This document shows, piece after piece, positions 16,353-24,474 of a DNA stretch of 50,347 nucleotides. This DNA is from an uncultured Clostridia bacterium (GTDB lineage: Bacteria > Bacillota > Clostridia > TANB77 > CAG-508): assembly GCA_934184665.1 (NCBI GenBank), contig CAKPSX010000009.1:1-50347 (forward strand). Reading direction: 5' to 3'. Position numbers and translations under genes: made by a program. The notes under the pieces were generated by a model. The model saw nothing but the letters and a program-made list of their open reading frames with translations. It ran no database searches and had not been told where the DNA came from. How positions within the stretch are numbered: the first letter of the stretch is position 1; each line of letters opens with the position of its first letter.

Positions 16353-16610
16353 ATGAATATAAACCTGCTAATCTTTGTAACATGCATCTGCCTACTATTT
16401 ATAATTGGAAAAATCTTCATAGTACCAATCAAATGGATTTTAAAATTGGTCTTTAATTCTATATTAGGTGGAGTACTAATATGGCTAATTAACCTAGTTG
16501 GAGGAATGTGGGCATTTCATGTAGGATTAAATATATATACAGCTATTTTAGTGGGAATATTGGGTGTGCCAGGAGCTGTTCTGCTAATATTGATACAATT
16601 ACTAATATAA
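16353..16610 (+). CDS. bofA: Pro-sigma-K processing inhibitor family protein (BofA)
   Basis: An 85-residue integral membrane protein with two or three hydrophobic segments. The second half (LKLVFNSILGGVLIWLINLV, then GG..AFHVGLNIYTAILVGILGVPGA) is the BofA signature. In Bacillus BofA sits in the mother-cell membrane with SpoIVFA and delays cleavage of pro-sigma-K by SpoIVFB. Presence here supports an endospore lineage; Clostridia often keep bofA even where sigma-K is not processed the same way. The start is ATG 16353 after a GAAAGGG ribosome site. The 5' leader is derived from the MITE-like element. Confidence 0.8.
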   Translation: MNINLLIFVTCICLLFIIGKIFIVPIKWILKLVFNSILGGVLIWLINLVGGMWAFHVGLNIYTAILVGILGVPGAVLLILIQLLI

Positions 16611-16640
16611 AAGCCACCAACACGGGGTGGTGGCTTAAGT
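16610..16640 (+). terminator. Terminator between bofA and the U32 peptidase gene
   Basis: AAGCCACCA ... TGGTGGCTT, 9-bp GC-rich stem between convergent genes. Confidence 0.7.
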
Positions 16641-16641
16641 A

Positions 16642-19020
16642 TTAAATTTCTTTACTAATATTTCCGTTTGTGTAATCAATGCCTTCTAATTTTTCTCCCG
16701 ATTTTACAACATCTATGATGTGATTAATTTCTTCGATTGTTTCATCCAAAATATCAATTCTAGCAATATCAAAAGAAATATCTTTATGGTTAAAAGAAGT
16801 TATTTTACTATTATAAATAGTTGTTACTGTTTCTATATTATCAGGAATAACTCTAAACAATAATCCTAAACGGTCTTTTAAATAGTATTTGTTATGTGAT
16901 TGACATAGCTTTTTACAAGATGGGTAACATCTGTTAGAACGACCTAATAAACAGTAATTGGAATTCATCAAAGGTGTTCTGCCATAAACGATTAATTCGG
17001 TTGGTTTATTGCATGAAACAGAGTTAATATCTAAATTATTTAATTCGGCAGATAATGTAATAACATCTGCATCAAGTTCTTTAATCGTTAAATTATTGTA
17101 AACATTAAGAGTATAGTTGCAAATAAATTCATAATCATTTCTATATTTTTGTAATAGTTCAAAATTGCCTATATTTGAGATTACAAACCCTTTAATATCA
17201 AATGTTTCCAAAATATGTGGCAAGTTATTATTAATTAGTTTAGTATAATTATTTCTGATTATTGTTGGCAAATAGATGTAAGTAGCAAACTTTTCAGAAA
17301 TATTTTTTATTGTTTCTGAATATTGATTATAAATAAAATATTTAAATGGTATGTAAATCTTATCAATTTTATTTAAATTTTTATAATCAAAATCTGTATT
17401 TAAAATATTTAATAATAGGCTTATTTTTTTGCTAGTATTTGTTATTGTAGGAGATTCAAAATGAGGCTCTGCAATAACAGGCAATTTTCTCTTGAAAGAA
17501 GATATAAGCTTGTTCTCATATTCAGTTAATGCTTGTCTTCTTAATTCATTTAATGCACTGATACTTGGAATATATAAATTATCATCTAAATCAATATTAA
17601 ATTCCACAAACTGAAATGGTGTATTATTTGTTTTTGAAAGCTGATTGATTAATCTTTCTTTTGTCATTGGAGAATTAAGTGCATCAACAGGAACAATTTG
17701 TGAAATTATTTCAACAGAAAGATTGCTATTTCCAGATATTTTAATGGTAATAGGTGTATTCTTTTTAACTGTTAAATCACAACTCAATACAGCTTTTTTT
17801 GATTCAGTATTTAATGTTGAAAGAGCAGTAGCGGATAAGTTTTTATCAACTATTTTATAAAGATTATTTCCAACAAAAATATTACCTTTCATTCTTCCAA
17901 TTTTGATTTTGGTTCCAGCAGGAACTTGCTTAACATTTTTATTGTTTAACATTAATTCTGAAATAGTGTAAAGTGAATTTTCTCCTTTTTTATTTTCAAT
18001 AGAAATTTTGTCTCCGATACTTATAGGGCAACAGGTTGTAAAAGATATATGACCTTTATTGCTATTGAAATTAGTTATTTTACCTAGATATAATCCCATA
18101 TTATTTGCTTTTTGTTTATATACTAAACCTTGGTTGGGCGATGTTTCTAAATGACCACATGAAAAGTTACCTCTGTTAAATACTTGTAATAAATCTTGAA
18201 TGTCTTTATCATCGATTTTAAACTCTGCACCAGATATAGCCATGTCAAGGTATTTTCTATATATTCGAGTTACTGTCGCAACATATTCAGGAGTTTTCAT
18301 TCTTCCTTCGATTTTCAAACATGAAACACCTGCTTTTACTAATTGAGGTAAAAAGCTTAATCCACATAAATCACGGGTACTTAATAAAAATCCTTTATCA
18401 ATAGGTGTATCATTTTCTAGTAATTCATAAGGCAACCTGCATGGTTGAGCGCATTTTCCGCGATTACCAGAACGTCCACCTACCATGCTTGAAAATAGGC
18501 ATTGACCAGAATAGGAAATACATAATGCACCATGTGTAAAAACCTCGATTTCTACATCAGAATTTTTACAAATATTTGTGATTTCTTCAATATTAAGTTC
18601 TCTTGAAAGAACAACACGTGAAAATCCTAGTTTTTGAAGTTCTAGTACACCATCTAAATTATGTACTGACATTTGAGTACTTCCATGTACTTCAAGTCCA
18701 GGAAAGTTTTTTATAAGATATCTTGCTAACCCGAGGTCTTGCATGATTATTGCATCAACTCCAAATGAATATGCTTTTTTTGCGACATTAATGGCATCTG
18801 CTAATTCATTGTTTTTTATAAGTGTATTTAATGTTAAGTTTGTTTTAACTCCACGAATTTTAGCATAATTGATAGCATCTTCTAAAATTTTATCATCAAA
18901 ATTAGATGCAAATGCTCTTGCACTAAATAAGTTTGCACCAAAATATACTGCATCTGCACCATTTTGCACAGCTGCTTTTAAACATTCGAAATCACCAACA
19001 GGCGAAAGTAGTTCTATCAT
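16642..19020 (-). CDS. U32-family peptidase / RlhA-like protein with DUF3656 extension
   Basis: A 792-residue U32 protein. The start MIELLSPVGDFECLKAAVQ is the canonical N-terminus, so I use ATG 19020 instead of an upstream ATG at 19032 that overlaps the ribosome site. The U32 signature EVFTHGALCISYSGQCLFS is near residue 165, followed by RGKCAQPCRLPYEL and KIEGRMKTPEYV. The long C-terminal half contains a DUF3656-like segment and a terminal Cys set (CLLGRSNRCYPSCKKLC) that could bind an Fe-S cluster. Bacterial relatives are involved in rRNA hydroxylation (RlhA) or are annotated as collagenase-like peptidases; which applies is not clear. Confidence 0.88.
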   Translation of the reverse strand: MIELLSPVGDFECLKAAVQNGADAVYFGANLFSARAFASNFDDKILEDAINYAKIRGVKTNLTLNTLIKNNELADAINVAKKAYSFGVDAIIMQDLGLARYLIKNFPGLEVHGSTQMSVHNLDGVLELQKLGFSRVVLSRELNIEEITNICKNSDVEIEVFTHGALCISYSGQCLFSSMVGGRSGNRGKCAQPCRLPYELLENDTPIDKGFLLSTRDLCGLSFLPQLVKAGVSCLKIEGRMKTPEYVATVTRIYRKYLDMAISGAEFKIDDKDIQDLLQVFNRGNFSCGHLETSPNQGLVYKQKANNMGLYLGKITNFNSNKGHISFTTCCPISIGDKISIENKKGENSLYTISELMLNNKNVKQVPAGTKIKIGRMKGNIFVGNNLYKIVDKNLSATALSTLNTESKKAVLSCDLTVKKNTPITIKISGNSNLSVEIISQIVPVDALNSPMTKERLINQLSKTNNTPFQFVEFNIDLDDNLYIPSISALNELRRQALTEYENKLISSFKRKLPVIAEPHFESPTITNTSKKISLLLNILNTDFDYKNLNKIDKIYIPFKYFIYNQYSETIKNISEKFATYIYLPTIIRNNYTKLINNNLPHILETFDIKGFVISNIGNFELLQKYRNDYEFICNYTLNVYNNLTIKELDADVITLSAELNNLDINSVSCNKPTELIVYGRTPLMNSNYCLLGRSNRCYPSCKKLCQSHNKYYLKDRLGLLFRVIPDNIETVTTIYNSKITSFNHKDISFDIARIDILDETIEEINHIIDVVKSGEKLEGIDYTNGNISKEI

Positions 19021-19198
19021 TTTCAATCTCATCCCTTCTTAATATACAAAGATATAACTATTATATCATAAAAACTCGAAAAATGATATGAAAAAATATG
19101 TCGACTAATGTTGACTATAAAATATAAAAAATGATATACTATTATCGAATATCGAAAGAAAAAAGAACATTGTACTTTTGCGAAAGGAATTAGAAAAT

Positions 19199-20218
19199 AT
19201 GAAGAAAAAAATAATAATAGTTTTTATAGCAATAATTTTGTGCATGTTAACTAATATGTTTTTTACTAATGAAGTATTGGCTGTAAGTGAAAAAGCCACT
19301 ACCACAGTAAAGATAGAAAAATCAAATAATACAAAAACTACAAATAGTAAGACAAATATAAATACTAATGCAAAAACAACCACAGCAAGTAATGAATCAG
19401 CAAATACAGAGGAAAAAACAACTACAGAAACTCAAGAAGAACAATTGGTTTTAACAAAATTAGTAATAAATGATTTTGGCATTTCACCACAGTTTAGCTC
19501 AGATGTTTATGAATATAATTTAGATTTATATAAAAATTTAGATAAACTGGAAATTGATTTAGCAGCAAATGAGGAAAATGCAACAATTGAAATTATAGGA
19601 AATGAAAATCTACAAGAAGGCGAAAATATAATAACAATTTTGTTAAATAACCCTAAAAAAGAAGAATATGCAACATATCAAATAATGGTTAATAAAGAAG
19701 TAAAAGAAGAGCAAGCAAGTTCACAAGAAGTGGTAATGAATTGGAAAGAACCTTCAACATGGAACTTAAAGCAACAAATAATTGCAGGTGTTGCAATTGC
19801 TGTTTTTGTAATTCTTATTTTATTAATAATTATAAAAATGAGAAAATCTAAAAAAGATGATTCAGATTTAGATTTACCAGGGGCAAAAGAACTTGATAGA
19901 GCATTGACAGAACACCAAGAAATTGTAGAAGATATTAAAAAGAAAAAGCTTTCTAAGAGGAGAGAAGCAAGAAGGAGAGAAAGGGAAGCAAACTTGATTG
20001 AAGAAATATATGCTGCAAAAAGTTCAAATAATAATTCAAATTACGGTTTAAACGAAGAGAAAAAAACTAATAATGGCAATTATGGCTTTGATGGTGAATA
20101 TGGCAGAGCAAGTAGCAGTAATTATGAATTTAAAGAAGAAAATGAAAATGCTTATGATGAAAGAGAGCCTAAAAAAACTAAAGAACGTGGAAAAAAGAAA
20201 AGAGGAAGACATTTTTAA
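19199..20218 (+). CDS. Secreted/membrane protein with cadherin-like beta-sandwich domain
   Basis: 339 residues from ATG 19199 (GAAAGGA upstream). Signal peptide at ~1-26 (IIIVFIAIILCMLTNMFF), then a Thr/Asn/Lys-rich linker, then one cadherin-like beta-sandwich (PF12733-like: LTKLVINDFGISPQFSSDVY ... YQIMVNKE, ~residues 80-165), a transmembrane helix at ~198-217 (AGVAIAVFVILILLIIIKM) and a basic, Asn/Ser-rich cytoplasmic tail ending in KKKRGRHF. This gives an extracellular domain tethered to a cytoplasmic basic tail. No partner gene is evident and the function is unknown. Confidence 0.75.
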   Translation: MKKKIIIVFIAIILCMLTNMFFTNEVLAVSEKATTTVKIEKSNNTKTTNSKTNINTNAKTTTASNESANTEEKTTTETQEEQLVLTKLVINDFGISPQFSSDVYEYNLDLYKNLDKLEIDLAANEENATIEIIGNENLQEGENIITILLNNPKKEEYATYQIMVNKEVKEEQASSQEVVMNWKEPSTWNLKQQIIAGVAIAVFVILILLIIIKMRKSKKDDSDLDLPGAKELDRALTEHQEIVEDIKKKKLSKRREARRREREANLIEEIYAAKSSNNNSNYGLNEEKKTNNGNYGFDGEYGRASSSNYEFKEENENAYDEREPKKTKERGKKKRGRHF

Positions 20219-20223
20219 TATAT

Positions 20224-20251
20224 AATAGGAAAGTTTTTAAGCTTTCCTATT
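20224..20251 (+). terminator. Weak hairpin after the beta-sandwich protein gene
   Basis: AATAGGAAAG / CTTTCCTATT 10-bp stem directly after the stop; the T run is poor. Confidence 0.5.
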
Positions 20252-20293
20252 ATAACAAATATAAAAATAAAATACAAAATAATTATAATATAT

Positions 20294-20369
20294 GCCACTA
20301 TAGCTCAGTTGGTAGAGCGATGGATTCGTAACCCATAGGCCAGCAGTTCGATTCTGCTTGGTGGCACCA
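20294..20369 (+). tRNA. tRNA-Thr (anticodon CGT)
   Basis: A 76-base cloverleaf with encoded CCA. Acceptor GCCACTA/TGGTGGC, D arm GCTCAGTTGGTAGAGC, anticodon loop TTCGTAA gives CGT (reads ACG), T loop TTCGATT. The top pair of the anticodon stem is an A-C mismatch. Confidence 0.93.
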
Positions 20370-20400
20370 AAATATTAAATTGTCGTACCAGACAAAAACC

Positions 20401-20431
20401 AAAAAATCAACTGTAAAATGTTGATTTTTTT
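20401..20431 (+). terminator. Terminator after tRNA-Thr
   Basis: AAAAAATCAAC / GTTGATTTTTTT with an 8-base loop. Confidence 0.85.
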
Positions 20432-20548
20432 GATGACTTTATAAAAAACATTATCTAGTAGCTAAATATATATAAATAATGAAAAGTACTTGACAATTAC
20501 AAACAAATGTTTTAAACTGTATATAGTTTTATATAAGGATGTGAATTT

Positions 20549-21514
20549 ATGGAAAATGAAGTAAATAGTTTAGTAGTTCAGGACAATATATCAAATGAAG
20601 AAATAAAGAATTTAATATATACTATAAGAGGGAAACAAGTAATGCTAGATAGCGATGTAGCAATGTTATATCATTATCCTACCAAAAGAATAAATGAAGC
20701 TGTAAACAGAAATCAACAGAGATTTCCTAAAAATTTTTGTTTTCAATTAACAGAAGAAGAATATAAAATTTTAAGGTGCAAAAATTCCAATTTAAATGAG
20801 GTTAATTCAGAAAATATAATTGAAGATAAATTTCTAAGGTCGCAATCTGCGACCTTAGAGAAAAATACTGGTAGAGGTAAACATCGAAAATATTTACCAA
20901 ATGTTTTTACAGAACAAGGAATAGCAATGCTATCAGGCTTACTAAAAAACGATATAGCGATTCAAGTAAGTATAAACATTATGAATGCATTTGTAGAAAT
21001 GAGAAGATTTTTAGCAGTAAACGGACAATTATTCGAGAGATTAACTAATGTAGAATATAAATTATTAGAACATGATAAAAAATTTGACCAAGTATTTAAT
21101 CAATTACAACAAGAAGAAAATATTAAACAAAAAATATTTTTTGAAGGTCAAATATATGATGCATACAGTTTAATAATTGATATTATCAAAAAAGCTGATA
21201 AGAAAATTTTAATAATAGATAATTATATAGATGATAGCGTTTTAAAAATGCTTACAAAGAAAAATAAAAATGTTGAAGTTGTAATATTAACATCAGAAAA
21301 GAGTAGTATAGAGAAAATTGATATTCAAAAATTCAATAAAGAATATCCAGTATTAAAAGTTGCTAAAACAAATAAATTTCACGATAGATTTATAGTAATA
21401 GATAATAAAGAAATGTATCATCTAGGTGCTTCAATAAAAGATTTAGGTAAGAAATGTTTTGGAATTAATAAAATTGAAGATGTTGAGATTATAGATAAAA
21501 TTATAAACTTATAA
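20549..21514 (+). CDS. ORF6N-domain protein with C-terminal PLD-like domain
   Basis: 321 residues. The N-terminal ~110 residues (IRGKQVMLDSDVAMLYHYPT, then KRINEAVNRNQQRFP, FCFQLTEEEY, FTEQGIAMLSGLL) are an ORF6N DNA-binding domain found in phage regulators. A coiled-coil spacer follows (~150-185), then a phospholipase-D-like fold (IYDAYSLIIDIIKKADKKIL, IIDNYIDDSVLKML, and a single H-x-R/K-like motif FHDRFIVIDNKEMYHLGAS). Such proteins are usual cargo of phages and mobile elements and may be nucleases or regulators. Its position right after a tRNA gene suggests an integration relic, but I found no flanking repeat. Confidence 0.78.
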   Translation: MENEVNSLVVQDNISNEEIKNLIYTIRGKQVMLDSDVAMLYHYPTKRINEAVNRNQQRFPKNFCFQLTEEEYKILRCKNSNLNEVNSENIIEDKFLRSQSATLEKNTGRGKHRKYLPNVFTEQGIAMLSGLLKNDIAIQVSINIMNAFVEMRRFLAVNGQLFERLTNVEYKLLEHDKKFDQVFNQLQQEENIKQKIFFEGQIYDAYSLIIDIIKKADKKILIIDNYIDDSVLKMLTKKNKNVEVVILTSEKSSIEKIDIQKFNKEYPVLKVAKTNKFHDRFIVIDNKEMYHLGASIKDLGKKCFGINKIEDVEIIDKIINL

Positions 21515-21590
21515 AAAATATAATTCTCGCAAAGTTTTTCAAAAATATGTTACTTTTGCGCAAATAAATATCGCTAATACATCAAAGAAA

Positions 21591-21623
21591 AAGCTCTGCA
21601 ATACTATAAGTGTTGCAGAACTT
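21591..21623 (+). terminator. Bidirectional terminator between the ORF6N gene and mntP
   Basis: AAGCTCTGCAA ... TTGCAGAACTT, 10 of 11 positions paired, between convergent genes. Confidence 0.75.
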
Positions 21624-21676
21624 TCTACATTGCAATAAATGCAATAACTTTTTGTTTTTTATAAGATATAATGGAA

Positions 21677-22243
21677 TTATAATGATAAAATTCCTAAATG
21701 TTCAAATAATATTTTTATTCCTAGAAAGATTAAGATGATTCCACCAACTAATTCTGCCTTATCTTCATATTTATCTCCAAATCTGTTACCAACTTTAGTT
21801 CCAATAACAGATAATGCAAAAGTAATTAGTCCAATTAGAGTTACAGCAAGTAATACATTAACTTCGAAAAATGCAAAAGTTATACCAACTGCTAATGCAT
21901 CAATACTTGTCGCTATTGAAAGAACAAGCATTGTTTTTACACTAATATCATCATCACCATGTTCTTTTTCTGGATTAAAAGCATCAACCACCATTTTACC
22001 ACCTATTAAACCTAGTAAAATAAATGCAATCCAGTGGTCAATATTTGTTACAATAGGCTCAAAAGTTTTGCCTAAGAAAAATCCTATAACAGGCATTAGA
22101 GCCTGAAATATACCAAAATATAAACCAATTATACAAGCTTTTTTCCAATCTATTTTTTTCATAGAAATACCTTTGCATATAGCAATTGCAAAAGCATCCA
22201 TTCCTAATCCTATACTTAATAATACTAATTCAGTTATTCCCAT
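21677..22243 (-). CDS. mntP: MntP-family manganese efflux pump
   Basis: A 188-residue membrane protein with six hydrophobic segments. Family landmarks are LLSIGLGMDAFAIAICKG near the start and IATSIDALAVGITFAF in the second half; the two Asp residues within membrane segments are the conserved metal-path residues. It exports Mn2+ from the cytoplasm. I place the start at ATG 22243 (ten bases from AAGGGG) since the ATG at 22252 overlaps the ribosome site. I looked for the yybP-ykoY Mn2+ riboswitch that often precedes mntP in the ~180-base divergent region and did not see one. Confidence 0.9.
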   Translation of the reverse strand: MGITELVLLSIGLGMDAFAIAICKGISMKKIDWKKACIIGLYFGIFQALMPVIGFFLGKTFEPIVTNIDHWIAFILLGLIGGKMVVDAFNPEKEHGDDDISVKTMLVLSIATSIDALAVGITFAFFEVNVLLAVTLIGLITFALSVIGTKVGNRFGDKYEDKAELVGGIILIFLGIKILFEHLGILSL

Positions 22244-22359
22244 TAAAATCATACCCCTTTTTGAATTACGTTTTCAAACTAAGCATATACAACTATAACA
22301 CATTAAAGTATATATTTCAATATCCATAAAAAATTCCATAGATTAGCATAAAAAAGGGG

Positions 22360-22387
22360 TTGCAAAATAAAAAAAATGTGATATAAT
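22360..22387 (+). promoter_or_regulatory. tig promoter
   Basis: TTGCAA (22360-22365), 16-base spacer, TATAAT (22382-22387), 41 bases before the tig start codon. Confidence 0.75.
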
Positions 22388-22427
22388 ATAAAAGCTAAAA
22401 GTAAGGCGAGAAGAAAGGAAGATTATA

Positions 22428-23714
22428 ATGAATTGTAAAGTTGAAAAAACAGAGAACGCAAATGAAGTTAAATTAGAAATTACAGTAGAAGCAGAAAAAT
22501 TTGAAAATGCGATGAAAAAAGTATATTTCAAAAATGCTAAATATTTTAATATACCAGGATTTAGAAAAGGAAAAGCTCCAATGAACATAGTAGAAAAATA
22601 TTATGGAGAGCAAATATTTTATGAAGATGCTTTCAATGAAGTTGCAACAGAAGCATATGAAGAAGCATTAAAAGAAAATAACCTAGAAGTAGTAAGCAGA
22701 CCAGAAGTTGATATCAAACAAATGGAAAAAGGAAAAGATGTTATATTCACAGCAGTTGTACAAACAAAACCTGAAGTAGAATTAGGAAAATATAAAGGAA
22801 TAGAAATCGAAAAAATCGAGCATAAAGTAGAAGATGCTGATATTGAACATGAATTAGGACATATGCAAGAACATAATTCAAGATTAATATCTATTGAAGA
22901 TAGAGCACTAGAAAATGGTGATATAGCTACAATAGATTTCGAAGGCTTTGTTGATGGAGAAGCATTTGAAGGTGGCAAAGCAGAAGGACATGAATTAGAA
23001 ATAGGTAGTGGAACATTTATCCCTGGTTTTGAAGACCAATTAGAAGGAATGAATATAGACGAAGAAAGAGAAATAACAGTAACATTCCCAAAAGAATATT
23101 TTTCAAAAGACTTAGCTGGAAAAGAAGCAATGTTCAAAGTAAAATTACATGAAATAAAGAAAAAAGAATTACCAGAATTAGATGATGAATTTGCAAAAGA
23201 TGTAAGCGAATTTGATACATTAGAAGAATTAAAAGCTAGTATAAAAGAAAAATTAGAAAATGACAGCAAACAAAGAATAAAATATGAAACTGAAGATGCT
23301 GCAATAAAAGCAGTTTCTGAAGAAGCAAAAATAGATATCCCATCTGGAATGATTGAAATGGAAATTGACAACATGATGAGAGATTTTGAACAAAGATTAG
23401 CATATCAAGGTTTAAATCTTGAAGGTTACTTACAAATGGTAGGAAAGACAGAAGACGAAATTAGAGATAATTATAGATCACAAGCAACAGAAGCAATAAA
23501 AACAAGATTAGTACTTGAAGCAGTAAAAAATGCAGAAAAAATTGAAGCAACTGAAAAAGAAATAGATGAAAAAATCGAAGAAATGGCTAAAAACTATGGT
23601 AAAAAAGCTGAAGAATTAAAAGAAAATGAGAACTTAAAAAATTACATCAAAGAAGGAATAGAAGCAGAAAAAGCCATAGAATTTATAGTAGAAAACGCAA
23701 AAATTAAAAAGTAA
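22428..23714 (+). CDS. tig: Trigger factor chaperone
   Basis: Ribosome-bound peptidyl-prolyl isomerase and chaperone acting on nascent chains. Its N-terminal ribosome-binding domain carries the signature GFRKGKAPMNIVEKYYG (~residues 44-60). The central FKBP-type domain starts around DIATIDFEGFVDGEAFEGG (~165-183). The C-terminal arms are long, charged helices (DEFAKDVSEFDTLEELKASI onward). The length of 428 residues is typical. It lies directly upstream of clpP-clpX, the standard tig-clpP-clpX order. Confidence 0.96.
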   Translation: MNCKVEKTENANEVKLEITVEAEKFENAMKKVYFKNAKYFNIPGFRKGKAPMNIVEKYYGEQIFYEDAFNEVATEAYEEALKENNLEVVSRPEVDIKQMEKGKDVIFTAVVQTKPEVELGKYKGIEIEKIEHKVEDADIEHELGHMQEHNSRLISIEDRALENGDIATIDFEGFVDGEAFEGGKAEGHELEIGSGTFIPGFEDQLEGMNIDEEREITVTFPKEYFSKDLAGKEAMFKVKLHEIKKKELPELDDEFAKDVSEFDTLEELKASIKEKLENDSKQRIKYETEDAAIKAVSEEAKIDIPSGMIEMEIDNMMRDFEQRLAYQGLNLEGYLQMVGKTEDEIRDNYRSQATEAIKTRLVLEAVKNAEKIEATEKEIDEKIEEMAKNYGKKAEELKENENLKNYIKEGIEAEKAIEFIVENAKIKK

Positions 23715-23727
23715 TAGATATGTTAAT

Positions 23728-23775
23728 AAAAGTTAGGGGGATTTTAATAAATATGTAATCTTTACCTAACTTTTT
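23728..23775 (+). terminator. Terminator between tig and clpP
   Basis: AAAAGTTAGG ... CCTAACTTTTT, 10-bp stem with a 27-base loop. Confidence 0.65.
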
Positions 23776-23807
23776 GACTAATTTACACAAAAAAGACAAA
23801 AATTAAT

Positions 23808-23825
23808 GATAAACTATAGTTTATC
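23808..23825. promoter_or_regulatory. 18-bp perfect palindrome upstream of clpP
   Basis: GATAAACTATAGTTTATC, a perfect palindrome ending 18 bases before the clpP start codon and directly upstream of the GGGAGG ribosome site. It does not match the CtsR heptad repeat or HrcA/CIRCE element. It could be an operator or a short mRNA hairpin; a -35-like TTGACT lies at about 23774-23779. Confidence 0.5.
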
Positions 23826-23843
23826 AAAAAGGGAGGAAAAAAT

Positions 23844-24449
23844 ATGTTAGAAAAATCAAGTTTAGTACCATATGTTGTTGAACAAACAAGCAAAGGAGAA
23901 AGATCATATGATATATTCTCAAGATTATTAAAAGACAGAATAATATTTTTAGGAGAAGATGTTAATCCAACAACATCAAGCTTAATAATAGCACAATTAT
24001 TATTCTTAGAATCAGAAGATCCAGATAAAGAAATATATCTATATATTAACTCACCAGGTGGTTCAATTACAGATGGAATGGGCATAATAGATACAATGAA
24101 TTATATAAAATGTCCTGTATCCACAATATGTGTAGGAATGGCAGCAAGTATGGGTGCAGCACTATTATGTGCAGGGGAAAAAGGAAAAAGATATGCAACA
24201 CCAAATGCAGAAATATTAATACATCAACCATTAATTGGTGGTGGAGGACTTCAAGGTCAAGCAACAGAAATAAAAATACATGCTGATCATTTAGTTCGCA
24301 CAAGAGAAAAATTAAATAAATTTTTAAGTGAAAGAACAGGCCAATCAATTGAAACAATTGAAAGAGATACTGAAAGAGACCATTATATGACAGCACAAGA
24401 AGCTTTAGAGTATGGATTAATAGATGGAATTATGGACAAAAGAATATAA
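23844..24449 (+). CDS. clpP: ATP-dependent Clp protease proteolytic subunit
   Basis: Serine peptidase that forms the 14-subunit chamber of ClpXP/ClpCP. Catalytic residues: Ser102 in GMAASMGA, His127 in LIHQPL and the Asp of the RDTERD segment (~175). The N-terminus (LVPYVVEQTSKGERSYDIFS) and RIIFLG segment are standard. 201 residues. The clpX gene begins 26 bases after the stop, so the two are almost certainly co-transcribed. Confidence 0.97.
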   Translation: MLEKSSLVPYVVEQTSKGERSYDIFSRLLKDRIIFLGEDVNPTTSSLIIAQLLFLESEDPDKEIYLYINSPGGSITDGMGIIDTMNYIKCPVSTICVGMAASMGAALLCAGEKGKRYATPNAEILIHQPLIGGGGLQGQATEIKIHADHLVRTREKLNKFLSERTGQSIETIERDTERDHYMTAQEALEYGLIDGIMDKRI

Positions 24450-24474
24450 ATTTTATAAAAAAAGGAGAAGTTAA

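Noticed and set aside
20294..21514. tRNA-Thr as an attachment site for an element carrying the ORF6N gene
   Set aside because: I found no repeat of the tRNA 3' end downstream and no integrase nearby.
22244..22359. yybP-ykoY manganese riboswitch before mntP
   Set aside because: The interval is short and AT-rich, without the expected conserved loops.
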